DNA of 64,000 nt. Origin: Streptomyces sp. NBC_00704 (GTDB lineage: Bacteria > Actinomycetota > Actinomycetes > Streptomycetales > Streptomycetaceae). The stretch covers positions 4,770,501 through 4,834,500 of the forward strand of contig NZ_CP109000.1 in the NCBI RefSeq assembly GCF_036226605.1, read 5' to 3'. Below the pieces are notes generated by a model. It searched no databases, was not told the origin of the DNA, and worked only from the letters and a program-made list of their open reading frames with translations. Both the position numbers and the translations under genes were made by a program. Positions 8,970 through 17,441 of this stretch are shown one piece after another (the first letter of the stretch is position 1; each line of letters opens with the position of its first letter).

Positions 8970-9554
8970 GATCCTCGGCCCCCCAGCCGTCCACCCCGTT
9001 TGGTCGAACCAGTCAAGCATTCCAGCTTCCGGCTCGTCTGCACCCGGGATCCGGCAGGCGGACGGCCACCACGACCGGCCCCACGCAAGAAAACAGCCGG
9101 AAACAGCCCCGCCCCGGCCGCCACCGACCCTCACCTTCGGCCACCGCCACCGACCCCCACCTTCGGCCACCACCTTCAGCCACGCCTTCGGCCACCACGT
9201 TCGGCCACGTCCGGCCACGGAGAACACGGGAGAGGGGCCGAGGCGGAACGAAGGCGGAACGAAGGCGGCCGGGGACGGGGCCGAGGGGCAGGACGGGCGG
9301 GACGTCGAGGCGGGGCCGAGGAGAGCACGAGGCGAGACCGAGGAAACACCGAGGAGAGACCGAGGAGAGACCGACCGGATGACGAGGGAGTGGTGGTGCG
9401 GGTGCGGGTGCGGGTGCGGGTGCGGGTGCGGACGCGGAGGCGAGGCGCGTGTTCGATGCGCGGCCGCGGCAGAGTGGGGCGCCGGTGCGCGGCCCCGGGG
9501 GCAGGAGCGGGGGTGGGGCGGGCGCAGGTGCGTGGCCGCGGGGACGGACCTGGT
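8970..9554. other. 585-bp gap of low-complexity repeats between response regulator and first kinase
   Basis: No convincing gene is seen. The stretch holds a degenerate CTTCGGCCAC(C) series at about 9135-9215, GAGGAGAGACC and GCGGAACGAAG motifs at 9240-9375, and a perfect hexamer array GGTGCG x6 at 9395-9430. Open frames across it are Gly/Arg/Ala-rich artefacts. Any promoter for the response regulator should lie near its right-hand side relative to 8969-9020, but no TTGAC-like element was recognised. Confidence 0.65.
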
Positions 9555-11009
9555 TCAGCTCAGGCCCGTCCGCCAGGGGAGTTCCGCGGTGACGCGGGTG
9601 GGGCCGCCGACGGGGGAGTCCACGACCAGGATGCCGTCGACCGCGTCCAGGCGTCCGGCGAGACCGGACAGCCCCGACCCGCCGGAGGCGTCCGCGCCGC
9701 CCACCCCGTCGTCCATCACCTGGAGCAGCAGCCGGTCGTCCGTCCGCCACACGTCCACCGAGGCCGACCGGGCCCCGCTGTGCTTGCTGACGTTCTGCAG
9801 CAGCTCCGAGACGGTGAAGTAGGCGATGCCCTCGATCGCCGGCGCCGGCCGCTCCACCAGATCCACGTCAACCTTCACCGGCACCGAGCAGCGCGAGGCC
9901 ACCGAGGACAGGGCCGCGTCCAGTCCCCGGTCGGTCAGCACGGCCGGGTGGATCCCGCGCGCCAGGTCCCGCAGCTCCTGCAACGCCGTCTTCACCTCGC
10001 CGTGCGCCTCGCCCACCATGCGCGCCGCCGCCTGCGGGTCCTCCCGCAGCTTCTCCTTCGCCAGCCCCAGGTCCATCGCCAGGCTGACCAGCCGGGCCTG
10101 CGCCCCGTCGTGCAGATCCCGCTCGATGCGCCGCAGGTCGGCCGACGCCGTGTCCACCACGACGCCGCGGTCGGACTCCAGCTCCACGACCCGCGCCCCC
10201 AGCGACGACGGCCCGAGCAGTCCGCGCACCAGCAGCCCGTCCACCGTCGTCAGCGCCCGCACGATCCACGGCGCGGCCAGCGTGATCAGCAGCCCCACCA
10301 GCGCCGTCACGGTGATCTCGAACGGGTTGTCGAGATAGATCCGGTGCCCCTCGTCGCCGTACAGCTGAAGGCCGCCCTGGCCGCCGTACATCGGGAAGAC
10401 CCAGAACCACAGCGGATACGTCAGCATCGTCCAGCCGAGGGAGCACACCGTCACCGTGACGGCGAACGAGAACACCGCCCACGGGAACTGCAGCACCGCG
10501 TACAGCATGTTCCGCCACGACGTTCCGCTCTTGAGGACGGCGCCCATCCAGCTCATCGCACCGCTCCGGGGCGCCCTGAGCGGCTCGGGCTCGCCCACCT
10601 CCAGGCCGAGCAGCCCGCGCGCCCGGGCCCGCTCCACGCGTCCGAGCCCGCGGGCCGCGGCCAGGCCCGCCGCCAGCACCGGGACGCCGAGGAACGTCAC
10701 CAGCAGCCCCGCCCCCAGCGACAGCATCGTGACCGCGAACGTGAACAGCGCGATGCCGATCGGCAGCCCCAGCAGCACATAGAGGAGCTCACGCCAGTGG
10801 CGCGCCGTGAACGGCTCGCGCAGCCCGGCCGGCAGCAGACGCCCGCGCCCGCCGTCGCGGCGCGCGAACCCGCCCCCGAATCGCCCGTCCCGCCCGTCGC
10901 GCCCGTAGCGGTCGTCCTCCCGGTCCGCCCGGTAGCGGTCCCGCTCCCCGTACGGGTCGTCCTGCCGGTACCGGTCGTACTGGTCGTACTGCCCGTACTG
11001 CGTGGCCAT
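9555..11009 (-). CDS. Membrane histidine kinase, NarL-partner type (paralogue 1)
   Basis: A 484-residue sensor kinase. An unusual Asp/Arg/Tyr-rich cytosolic lead with repeated QYD/RYR (residues 1-55) precedes paired membrane segments at about 75-118 and 168-205 and another at 233-252. The HisKA_3 box RRIERDLHDGAQARL places the phosphorylated His at residue 300. The C-terminal ATPase has a DDGVGGAD G-box and SGLSGLAGRLDAVDG. It lacks a recognised extracellular sensor domain. It lies in a row with a paralogue upstream and a response regulator downstream; the kinase core is nearly identical in DNA to the paralogue's. Confidence 0.93.
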   Translation of the reverse strand: MATQYGQYDQYDRYRQDDPYGERDRYRADREDDRYGRDGRDGRFGGGFARRDGGRGRLLPAGLREPFTARHWRELLYVLLGLPIGIALFTFAVTMLSLGAGLLVTFLGVPVLAAGLAAARGLGRVERARARGLLGLEVGEPEPLRAPRSGAMSWMGAVLKSGTSWRNMLYAVLQFPWAVFSFAVTVTVCSLGWTMLTYPLWFWVFPMYGGQGGLQLYGDEGHRIYLDNPFEITVTALVGLLITLAAPWIVRALTTVDGLLVRGLLGPSSLGARVVELESDRGVVVDTASADLRRIERDLHDGAQARLVSLAMDLGLAKEKLREDPQAAARMVGEAHGEVKTALQELRDLARGIHPAVLTDRGLDAALSSVASRCSVPVKVDVDLVERPAPAIEGIAYFTVSELLQNVSKHSGARSASVDVWRTDDRLLLQVMDDGVGGADASGGSGLSGLAGRLDAVDGILVVDSPVGGPTRVTAELPWRTGLS

Positions 11010-11129
11010 CGGCGTCTTCCGTTCTCGTCGTCTGCTCGTCGCGCACCTGTCGATCCGTAGCTCCCAGCCTCCTCGGCCGAGGGCGCGCGGACCATGGAGT
11101 CCGTCGGCGTCTCGGGAGGGGGGTTTTCC

Positions 11130-12362
11130 CTACCTCCCGCGGCCGCCCTCGCCCCGGTCCCGCCAGGGCAGCTCCGCCGTCACCGTCGTCGGTCCCCCCA
11201 CCGGCGAGTCCACGACGAACAACCCGTCCACGGCGTCCAGCCGCTCCGCGAGCCCCCGCATCCCCGACCCGCCGTCCAGCGACGCCCCGCCCCGGCCGTC
11301 GTCCCACACCTGGACGAGCAGCCGGTCGTCGGTCCGCCACACGTCCACCGAGGCCGACCGGGCCCCGCTGTGCTTGCTGACGTTCTGCAGCAGCTCCGAG
11401 ACGGTGAAGTACGCGATGCCCTCGATCGCCTGCGCCGGCCTCGACGGCAGGTCGGCGGTCACCTTCACCGGCACCGTGCACCGCGAGGCCACCGAGGACA
11501 GGGCCGCGTCCAGCCCCCGGTCGGTCAGCACGGCCGGGTGGATCCCGCGCGCCAGGTCCCGCAACTCCTGCAACGCCAGCTTGACCTCGCCGTGCGCCTC
11601 CTCCACCATCGCCGCGACGACGTCGTCGGCCTGCCCCTCCAGCAACTTCTCCTTGGCCAGCCCCAGCCCCATCGCCAGGTTGACCAGCCGGGCCTGCGCC
11701 CCGTCGTGCAGATCCCGCTCGATGCGCCGCAGATCGGCGGCCGCCGTGTCGACGACGACCCCCCGGTCCGACTCCAGTTCCGCGATCCGCCGCTCCAGCT
11801 CGTCGGAAGGGGACAGCAGCCCGCGCACCATCGCCCGGTCCACGTTCGTCAGCCCCCGCGCCAGGTACGGCAGCACCGGCCACAGCAGGAACAGCGACGG
11901 GACGACCACCGTGAACGTCAGCACCCCCCACGGCAGCCGTATCAGGTCGTACAGCACCGTGCGCCAGCCCACCGGATCCTTCAGCGCCAGCCACATCTGC
12001 TGAAGGGGACCGCCCGCCCTGCGCCACGGCAGCGGACTCGGCTCCTCGACGCGCAGCCCCAGCAGCCGACGGGCCCGCTGCCGCTCGAACCGGCCCAACA
12101 GCCGCGACCCGGTCAGCCCCAGCATCAGCAACGGGAAACCGACCACGGTGACGGTCATCGCCGCCCCCGTCAGGATCACCGTCATCACATAGGTGAAACC
12201 GATCAACGCCATGGGCAGATTCATCAGAAGGTGCGCGATCTCCTTCCAGGTCTGCGAGTCGTAGGCGAAGCGGACCGGGGGGAGACGATCGTCGTCGTCC
12301 CCCGTGCCGCCCGGACCGGACGTTGCCGGGCGGACGACGGAATGGCTGGCGGAAGCGGTCAT
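11130..12362 (-). CDS. Membrane histidine kinase, NarL-partner type (paralogue 2)
   Basis: A 410-residue sensor kinase with the same plan as its neighbour: membrane pairs at about residues 45-85 and 145-170, HisKA_3 box with His219 (RRIERDLHDGAQARL) and a C-terminal ATPase (WDDGRGGAS, GMRGLAERLDAVDG). The ATG at 12362 is preferred; an earlier in-frame start would add a basic, GC-artefact lead. The N-terminal membrane part differs from paralogue 1 while the catalytic part is near-identical, so the two probably sense different inputs but act on the same regulator. It is divergent from the nuo operon. Confidence 0.92.
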   Translation of the reverse strand: MTASASHSVVRPATSGPGGTGDDDDRLPPVRFAYDSQTWKEIAHLLMNLPMALIGFTYVMTVILTGAAMTVTVVGFPLLMLGLTGSRLLGRFERQRARRLLGLRVEEPSPLPWRRAGGPLQQMWLALKDPVGWRTVLYDLIRLPWGVLTFTVVVPSLFLLWPVLPYLARGLTNVDRAMVRGLLSPSDELERRIAELESDRGVVVDTAAADLRRIERDLHDGAQARLVNLAMGLGLAKEKLLEGQADDVVAAMVEEAHGEVKLALQELRDLARGIHPAVLTDRGLDAALSSVASRCTVPVKVTADLPSRPAQAIEGIAYFTVSELLQNVSKHSGARSASVDVWRTDDRLLVQVWDDGRGGASLDGGSGMRGLAERLDAVDGLFVVDSPVGGPTTVTAELPWRDRGEGGRGR

Positions 12363-12870
12363 AGGGCTCAGCCTGCCGTTCCGCCCGGCGCGGCGCCATG
12401 AGGTCTGCTGCCTTCCCCGGCCGGGGGAAAACCCCCGCCCCGCCCCCCGCCGCACCATCCGGCCCTGCCTCCTCCCCTCACACCCGACACCAGGCGCAGT
12501 CCCACACCCGGCCCCTCATCCGGTCCCGCGTCCGGCCCCGCCCGCCGCATCACGTCCGGTCCGGCGTCCGGCCCTGCGCGTGGCCCCACTTCGGTCCCGT
12601 GCCCGGCCCCGCCTCCCGCCCCACACCCGGCCGATGCGTGGTCCTACATCCGGTCCCATATCCGGTCCGGGGTCCCGTCCCACGCGCGGTCCTGTGTCGG
12701 TCTCACCGTCGGTCCCGCGTCCCGACCGGTGACGGGCTGCTTACTGTCCCTTTATCAGGGCCTAGACTCCCGTGCGTACAGATCGTCGAACGGGCCGGCC
12801 GTCGCGGAGACCACCGTGAAGACCGCCCCGACGGCCACTGTGGCCGAGGTCAGGGAGCGAGGGGACGGAC
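12363..12870. other. 508-bp divergent gap before nuoA with degenerate CCGGTCCC-type repeats
   Basis: Between the second kinase and nuoA. From about 12470 to 12730 the DNA is built from degenerate short blocks such as CCGGTCCCGCGTCCGG, CCCACACCCGGCCC and TCCGGTCCCATATCCGG, which are C-rich on this strand. Frames through it give only Pro/Arg/Ser artefacts. The right-hand 130 bp hold the likely nuo promoter and leader. Confidence 0.6.
12741..12768 (+). promoter_or_regulatory. Candidate promoter of the nuo operon
   Basis: TAGACT at 12763-12768 fits the TANNNT form of a Streptomyces -10 element. TTACTG at 12741-12746 is a poor -35 at 16-bp spacing. The start would be about 95 bases before nuoA. 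The evidence is weak and depends on the -10. Confidence 0.35.
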
Positions 12871-13278
12871 GTGCGGGAACCGACCGTCGATGTCGCGGCG
12901 GAGGTCGCGGCGGACTACTTCCAGTCCTACTCCGTCGTCGGGCTGCTCGCCGTCGTCGGCGTGCTGTTCGTGGCCGTCGCCTTCGGTGCGGGACGCCTGC
13001 TGCGCCCGGTGGTCCCCACGCCGGAGAAACTCCTGACCTACGAGTGCGGCGTCGACCCCGTCGGCGAGGGCTGGGCCCACACCCAGGTCCGCTACTACGT
13101 CTACGCCTTCCTGTACGTGATCTTCGCGGTCGACTCGATCTTCCTCTTCCCCTGGGCGACCGTCTTCGCGGCCCCCGGCTACGGAGCGGCCACCCTCGTG
13201 GAGATGTTCGTCTTCCTCGGCTTCCTGGCCGTGGGCCTGCTGTACGCCTACAAGAAGGGCGTCCTGACATGGACGTGA
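12871..13278 (+). CDS. nuoA: NADH-quinone oxidoreductase subunit A (second nuo locus)
   Basis: Small membrane subunit (135 aa) of complex I. It has three membrane helices (about residues 18-42, 70-95 and 105-128) and the conserved TYECGVDPVGEGW loop with the Cys that lines the quinone-site switch region. The GTG at 12871 has GAGGGG 6 nt upstream. It is the first gene of a ten-gene operon in which almost every gene overlaps the next; its stop overlaps nuoB by 10 bases. Confidence 0.93.
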   Translation: MREPTVDVAAEVAADYFQSYSVVGLLAVVGVLFVAVAFGAGRLLRPVVPTPEKLLTYECGVDPVGEGWAHTQVRYYVYAFLYVIFAVDSIFLFPWATVFAAPGYGAATLVEMFVFLGFLAVGLLYAYKKGVLTWT

Positions 13279-14129
13279 CGCCGGAAGCCAACCCGTCGCC
13301 CGCCGGCCGGCCGGAGCAGCCGCCCTCGACGCCCGTGCTCCTGCCCGAGCCGAAGCGACTCGGCGCCCTGGCCCGCCTCGCCCCCGAACCGATGAAGGTG
13401 ATCCTCAACTGGGGCCGCCGCTACTCGCTGTGGGTCTTCAACTTCGGCCTGGCCTGCTGCGCGATCGAGTTCATCGCCGCGTCGATGGCCCGCCACGACT
13501 TCATCCGCCTCGGCGTCATCCCCTTCGCTCCGGGCCCGCGCCAGGCGGACCTGATGGTCGTCTCCGGCACCGTCACCGACAAGATGGCCCCGGCGGTGAA
13601 GCGCCTCTACGAGCAGATGCCCGAACCGAAGTACGTCATCTCCTTCGGCGCGTGCAGCAACTGCGGCGGCCCCTACTGGGACTCCTACTCCGTCACGAAG
13701 GGCGTCGACCAGATCATCCCGGTGGACGTCTACGTGCCCGGCTGCCCGCCGCGCCCCGAGGCGCTGCTCCAGGGCATCCTCAAGCTCCAGGAGAAGATCG
13801 CACGCGAGTCGCTCGACGAGCGCTACGGCGCCTCGGCGCCGCGCCCCACCCCGGCGGCCCTGCAGAGCGGCCTGCTGAGCCCCCCGCCCCCGCCGACCGG
13901 CACAGCCACACCAGCCGCGTCGGCCGCGACTGCCACGACTGCCGCCGAGCCCGCACCGACCCGGACGACGTCAGCCGCGCCCGCACCCGCCCAGCCGCCG
14001 TCCTCCGCTGATGCGACAACCTCGGCTGAGGCCACGACCTCCGCTGAGGCCGCGACCTCCGAGTCCGCGACGTCCGCCGAGCCGACGCCCCCCGACTCCG
14101 CTCCGGGAACCTCCGAGGAGGACCGATGA
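13269..14129 (+). CDS. nuoB: NADH-quinone oxidoreductase subunit B with long C-terminal tail
   Basis: Carries the terminal N2 [4Fe-4S] cluster that passes electrons to quinone. The ligands are visible as Cys63-Cys64 (GLACCAIEF), Cys129 (SFGACSNCGG) and Cys159 (VPGCPPRPE). The enzyme core ends near residue 185. About 100 further residues of Ala/Thr/Pro/Ser with repeated SAEATTSAEA-like blocks are unlike the ~160-200-residue family norm and are probably disordered. The ATG at 13269 lies inside the end of nuoA, and the stop overlaps nuoC by ATGA. Confidence 0.93.
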   Translation: MDVTPEANPSPAGRPEQPPSTPVLLPEPKRLGALARLAPEPMKVILNWGRRYSLWVFNFGLACCAIEFIAASMARHDFIRLGVIPFAPGPRQADLMVVSGTVTDKMAPAVKRLYEQMPEPKYVISFGACSNCGGPYWDSYSVTKGVDQIIPVDVYVPGCPPRPEALLQGILKLQEKIARESLDERYGASAPRPTPAALQSGLLSPPPPPTGTATPAASAATATTAAEPAPTRTTSAAPAPAQPPSSADATTSAEATTSAEAATSESATSAEPTPPDSAPGTSEEDR

Positions 14130-15796
14130 GCACGGTCGGATGGTTGCCCGCCCCTGTCGAGGAGCTCTTCGGTCCCCAGGCCACCGCCGAGCAGTCGTAC
14201 GACGTCCTCACCGTCGACGTCCCCGCCGCGTCCTGGACCGACGCCCTGCGCGTGGCCCGCGACCGCCTGTCCTGCACCTACTTCGACTGGCTGAGCGCGG
14301 TCGACGAACCCGGCACCGGATTCCGCGTCTCCGCCCACGTCGTAGCCCTGGCCCCGGTCCGACGCCTCCTCGTGCGCACGACGATCCCGCACGAGACGCC
14401 GGCCCTCGCGACCGCCGTCGACGTCTACGCCGGCGCCGCCTGGCACGAACGCGAGACGCACGAAATGTTCGGCGTCACCTTCGAGGGCCACCCGGCCCTC
14501 GACCACCTCCTCCTTCCGGACACCTTCGAAGGCCACCCACTGCGCAAGGACTTCGTCCTGGCGGCCCGCGTCGCCAAGGCCTGGCCCGGCGCGAAGGAAC
14601 CCGGCGAGTCCGAGCACGGCGGCCCCAAGCGACGCCAGATGCTCCCTCCGGGCGTACCCGACCCCAACGAATGGGGACCCCTGAAGGGCCAGCTCCCACC
14701 GGCTCCGAGCCGCCCGACCCGCACCGCGGCGGCAGGCCGCACGGCCGGTGAGCGCCCGGCCCGCCCTGCGGCCGACCGCCCGGCTCGCCGCGCCCGCACG
14801 TCGGCCGAAGGCTCCGCGAGCCAGCCCGCGACGGCCCAGGAGGCGCCCTCGACGCCGACTGCGCCGCAGACCCCCGCGCCCGTGCCCACGGCCACGCCCT
14901 CCGGCACCCCCCGCCGCACCCGGAGCGCCGGCGCGGGCTCCGCCTCCCAGCGAGCCACGGAAGCCACGAGAGCCACCGAGACCACGGCAACGCCTGATGC
15001 CACCGGTGCCACGGAGACGGGAGCAGAAGCGAAGGGATCCGGAGCGGCAGCTCCCGGAGCCACGGGCGCCCCAGGAGCCGGCGAGGTCGCCGGAACCCCT
15101 GAAGCGACAGGAACACCAGCCACGGCTGAAACGGCAGGAACGTCCGGAGCGTCGGGAACGTCGGGAACGACAGGAGCGGCTGAAGCCACGGCCGCCGATG
15201 GAGTGGTCGCAAGCGAGTCGACCTCGAAGCCTCCTGCGGGGCCGCGCCGTGCCCGTTCCGCCTCCCAGGGTTCGGCCTCACAGCGAACCAGGCCGCAGGC
15301 CTCGTCTCCCGCCGCCCCTGCGCGCTCCGCGACGACCCCCCGCAGCTCCGACGCCCCGTGGCACCACGCCCGCCCAGCTTTCGACGACCCGGAGCCCGAG
15401 CGGGAGCAGAAGCCGACACCGAATCGGGAGCAGCAGGAACTGGCACAGGAGCAGGCACAGGCACCGGAGTCGGACCAGGCACAGGCACCGGAGTCGGACC
15501 AGGCACCGGAGCCCGAGTCGGACCAGGTCCCGGAGCCGGTTCAGGCACCGGAGCCCGAGTCGGACCAGGCACCAGAGCCCGAGTCGGACCAGGCACCGAA
15601 GCTGCCCCCTGCGCAGCAGCCGGGGTCGGTCCGCGAGTCGAGCGACATTCACCCGGCACCGGCGGCTCCCGCCGAGAAGCCCCCCGCCGAGAATCCCTCG
15701 GCCGCCGACAGCCGGACGACTCACGCCGGCAGTCAGCCGAATCGCGCCGACGCTGAACCTTCCACCCCCGAGGACCCCGCAGGAGGTCAGCAGTGA
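14126..15796 (+). CDS. nuoC: NADH-quinone oxidoreductase subunit C with a ~360-residue disordered tail
   Basis: The first ~190 residues are the 30-kDa subunit of the peripheral arm: CTYFDWLSAVDEPGTGFRVSAHV, then WHERETHEMFGVTFEGHPAL, the signature that contacts NuoB and NuoD. NuoC proteins are normally ~200 aa; here the rest (to residue 556) is Ala/Thr/Pro/Glu/Gln-rich and ends in reiterated APESDQ/PEPESDQ units encoded by direct DNA repeats. No NuoD domain is fused, and no nuoD follows. The start is an ATGA overlap with nuoB; the end is a GTGA overlap with nuoH. The tail's role is unknown. Confidence 0.9.
   Translation: MSTVGWLPAPVEELFGPQATAEQSYDVLTVDVPAASWTDALRVARDRLSCTYFDWLSAVDEPGTGFRVSAHVVALAPVRRLLVRTTIPHETPALATAVDVYAGAAWHERETHEMFGVTFEGHPALDHLLLPDTFEGHPLRKDFVLAARVAKAWPGAKEPGESEHGGPKRRQMLPPGVPDPNEWGPLKGQLPPAPSRPTRTAAAGRTAGERPARPAADRPARRARTSAEGSASQPATAQEAPSTPTAPQTPAPVPTATPSGTPRRTRSAGAGSASQRATEATRATETTATPDATGATETGAEAKGSGAAAPGATGAPGAGEVAGTPEATGTPATAETAGTSGASGTSGTTGAAEATAADGVVASESTSKPPAGPRRARSASQGSASQRTRPQASSPAAPARSATTPRSSDAPWHHARPAFDDPEPEREQKPTPNREQQELAQEQAQAPESDQAQAPESDQAPEPESDQVPEPVQAPEPESDQAPEPESDQAPKLPPAQQPGSVRESSDIHPAPAAPAEKPPAENPSAADSRTTHAGSQPNRADAEPSTPEDPAGGQQ
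15452..15600 (+). repeat. Direct repeats encoding the PEPESDQ tail of NuoC
   Basis: Within nuoC, units of 18 and 24 bp with the cores GAGTCGGACCAGGCACCG and CCGGAGCCCGAGTCGGACCA recur about seven times, giving the peptide series APESDQ and PEPESDQ. The reading frame is kept because all units are multiples of three. Copy number is likely to vary between strains (inference). Confidence 0.8.
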
Positions 15797-16761
15797 ACGA
15801 CGCTCTCGACGTCACCCTGCGACTCCTCGTCGTGTTCGTCGTCTTCCTCACCCTCCCTCTGATCGTCGGTCAGACCGAGCACAAGGTCATGGCCCATATG
15901 CAGGGCCGTCTGGGCCCGATGTACGCGGGCGGTTTCCACGGCTGGGCCCAGCTCGTCGCGGACGGCGTGAAGTTCGCGCAGAAGGAGGACATCGTCCCCG
16001 CGGGCGCGGACCGCCGTATCTTCCAGCTCGCACCAGCCGTCGCCCTCCTGCCGTATCTCCTCGTGCTGCTCGCCATCCCCATCGGCCCCGGCAAGGGGGC
16101 CGTCGGGCAGGTCCTCGACGCGGGCATCTTCTTCGTGCTCGCCGTGATGGGCGTCGGTGTGCTCGGCTCTCTCATGGCCGGCTGGGCCAGCGCCAACAAG
16201 TTCTCCCTTCTGGGCGGGCTGCGTACCGCCGCTCAACTCCTGGCCTACGAGCTGCCGATGCTGCTCACCGCCGCCTCGGTGGCGATGGCGGCCGGCACGG
16301 TCTCGCTGCCCGGCATCGTCGACGCCTTCGAGTGGTGGTGGCTGCCCTGGCAGATCGTCGGCGGAATCGTCTTCTTCGTCGCCGGCCTCGCCGAGCTCCA
16401 GCGGCCCCCCTTCGACATGCCCGTCGCGGACTCGGAGATCATCTTCGGTGCGTACACCGAGTACACGGGCCTGCGATTCGCGCTGTTCCTGCTCGCCGAG
16501 TACGCCGGGATCGTCGTCCTGTGTGGTCTGACCACCGTCCTTTTCCTGGGCGGCTGGCACGGCCCCTGGGGTGCCGACGGTTTCGGCTGGGTGTGGACCC
16601 TGCTGAAGGCCGCCGTCCTCGCCTTCGTCGTGATCTGGTTGCGCGTCACCTACCCGCGGCTGCGCGAGGACCAGCTCCAGAAGCTCTCCTGGACCCTCCT
16701 CGTCCCCCTTTCCCTCGCCCAGATCGCCCTCACCGGCGTCGTCAAGGTGGTGATCCGGTAA
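15793..16761 (+). CDS. nuoH: NADH-quinone oxidoreductase subunit H
   Basis: Membrane subunit (322 aa, about eight helices) that forms the quinone chamber at the junction of the peripheral and membrane arms. Family signatures are MAHMQGRLGPMYAGGFHGWAQLVADGVK near the N-terminus and the acidic loop AELQRPPFDMPVADSEIIFG, EYTGLRFALF in the middle. The GTG start overlaps the nuoC stop (GTGA). The presence of a normal NuoH argues that the complex reduces quinone even though NuoD is not encoded here. Confidence 0.95.
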   Translation: MNDALDVTLRLLVVFVVFLTLPLIVGQTEHKVMAHMQGRLGPMYAGGFHGWAQLVADGVKFAQKEDIVPAGADRRIFQLAPAVALLPYLLVLLAIPIGPGKGAVGQVLDAGIFFVLAVMGVGVLGSLMAGWASANKFSLLGGLRTAAQLLAYELPMLLTAASVAMAAGTVSLPGIVDAFEWWWLPWQIVGGIVFFVAGLAELQRPPFDMPVADSEIIFGAYTEYTGLRFALFLLAEYAGIVVLCGLTTVLFLGGWHGPWGADGFGWVWTLLKAAVLAFVVIWLRVTYPRLREDQLQKLSWTLLVPLSLAQIALTGVVKVVIR

Positions 16762-16763
16762 CC

Positions 16764-17441
16764 ATGGCCCCCTTTCCCGGCAGTGGCCTCGCCAAGGGCC
16801 TGGCCGTCACCCTCCGCACGATGACCCGCAAGACCGTCACCGAGCAGTACCCGGACGCCCAGCCCGAGCTCGCGCCCCGCACGCGCGGGGTGATCGGTCT
16901 GTTCGAGGAGAACTGCACGGTCTGCATGCTCTGCGCCCGTGAGTGCCCCGACTGGTGCATCTACATCGACTCCCACAAGGAGACGGTCCCGCCCGCGGCC
17001 CCCGGCGGCCGCGAGCGCAGCCGTAACGTGCTCGACCGCTTCGCCATCGACTTCTCGCTCTGCATGTACTGCGGTATCTGCATCGAGGTCTGTCCTTTCG
17101 ACGCGTTGTTCTGGTCTCCGGAGTTCGAGTACGCGGAGACGGACATTCATGAACTCACCCACGAGCGGGACAAGCTCCGCGAGTGGATGTGGACCGTGCC
17201 GGCCCCACCCGCTCTCGACCCCGCCGCCGAGGAGCCGAAGGAGATCGCCGCCGCTCGCAAGTCGGCCGAGAAGCTGGCCGCGGCCGCCCGCGCCGAGTCC
17301 GCCGAACCCCCAGCCGCTGGGCCCACGCTCGCCGAACCCACGTCCGCCGAACCCCCGGCTTCCGGGCCAGGCAGTGCCGGCGGTCCCGGCACTTCCGCAT
17401 CCGGTCCTTCCGGAAGCGGAAGCGAAGGAGGGGACGCGTGA
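16764..17441 (+). CDS. nuoI: NADH-quinone oxidoreductase subunit I with extended C-terminus
   Basis: Ferredoxin-like subunit carrying clusters N6a and N6b. The eight ligands are Cys51, 54, 57 and 61 (CTVCMLCARECP) and Cys100, 103, 106 and 110 (CMYCGICIEVCP). The catalytic domain ends near residue 150; a further 75 residues of Ala/Glu/Pro/Ser/Gly form a tail like those on NuoB and NuoC. The ATG is 2 bases after the nuoH stop and the stop overlaps nuoJ (GTGA). In a complex without NuoEFG, NuoI is the natural docking point for reduced ferredoxin (inference). Confidence 0.95.
   Translation: MAPFPGSGLAKGLAVTLRTMTRKTVTEQYPDAQPELAPRTRGVIGLFEENCTVCMLCARECPDWCIYIDSHKETVPPAAPGGRERSRNVLDRFAIDFSLCMYCGICIEVCPFDALFWSPEFEYAETDIHELTHERDKLREWMWTVPAPPALDPAAEEPKEIAAARKSAEKLAAAARAESAEPPAAGPTLAEPTSAEPPASGPGSAGGPGTSASGPSGSGSEGGDA

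Noticed and set aside
8337..11060. A 907-residue plus-strand open frame across the kinases
   Set aside because: His/Arg/Pro/Gln-rich artefact opposite two clear histidine kinases and a response regulator.
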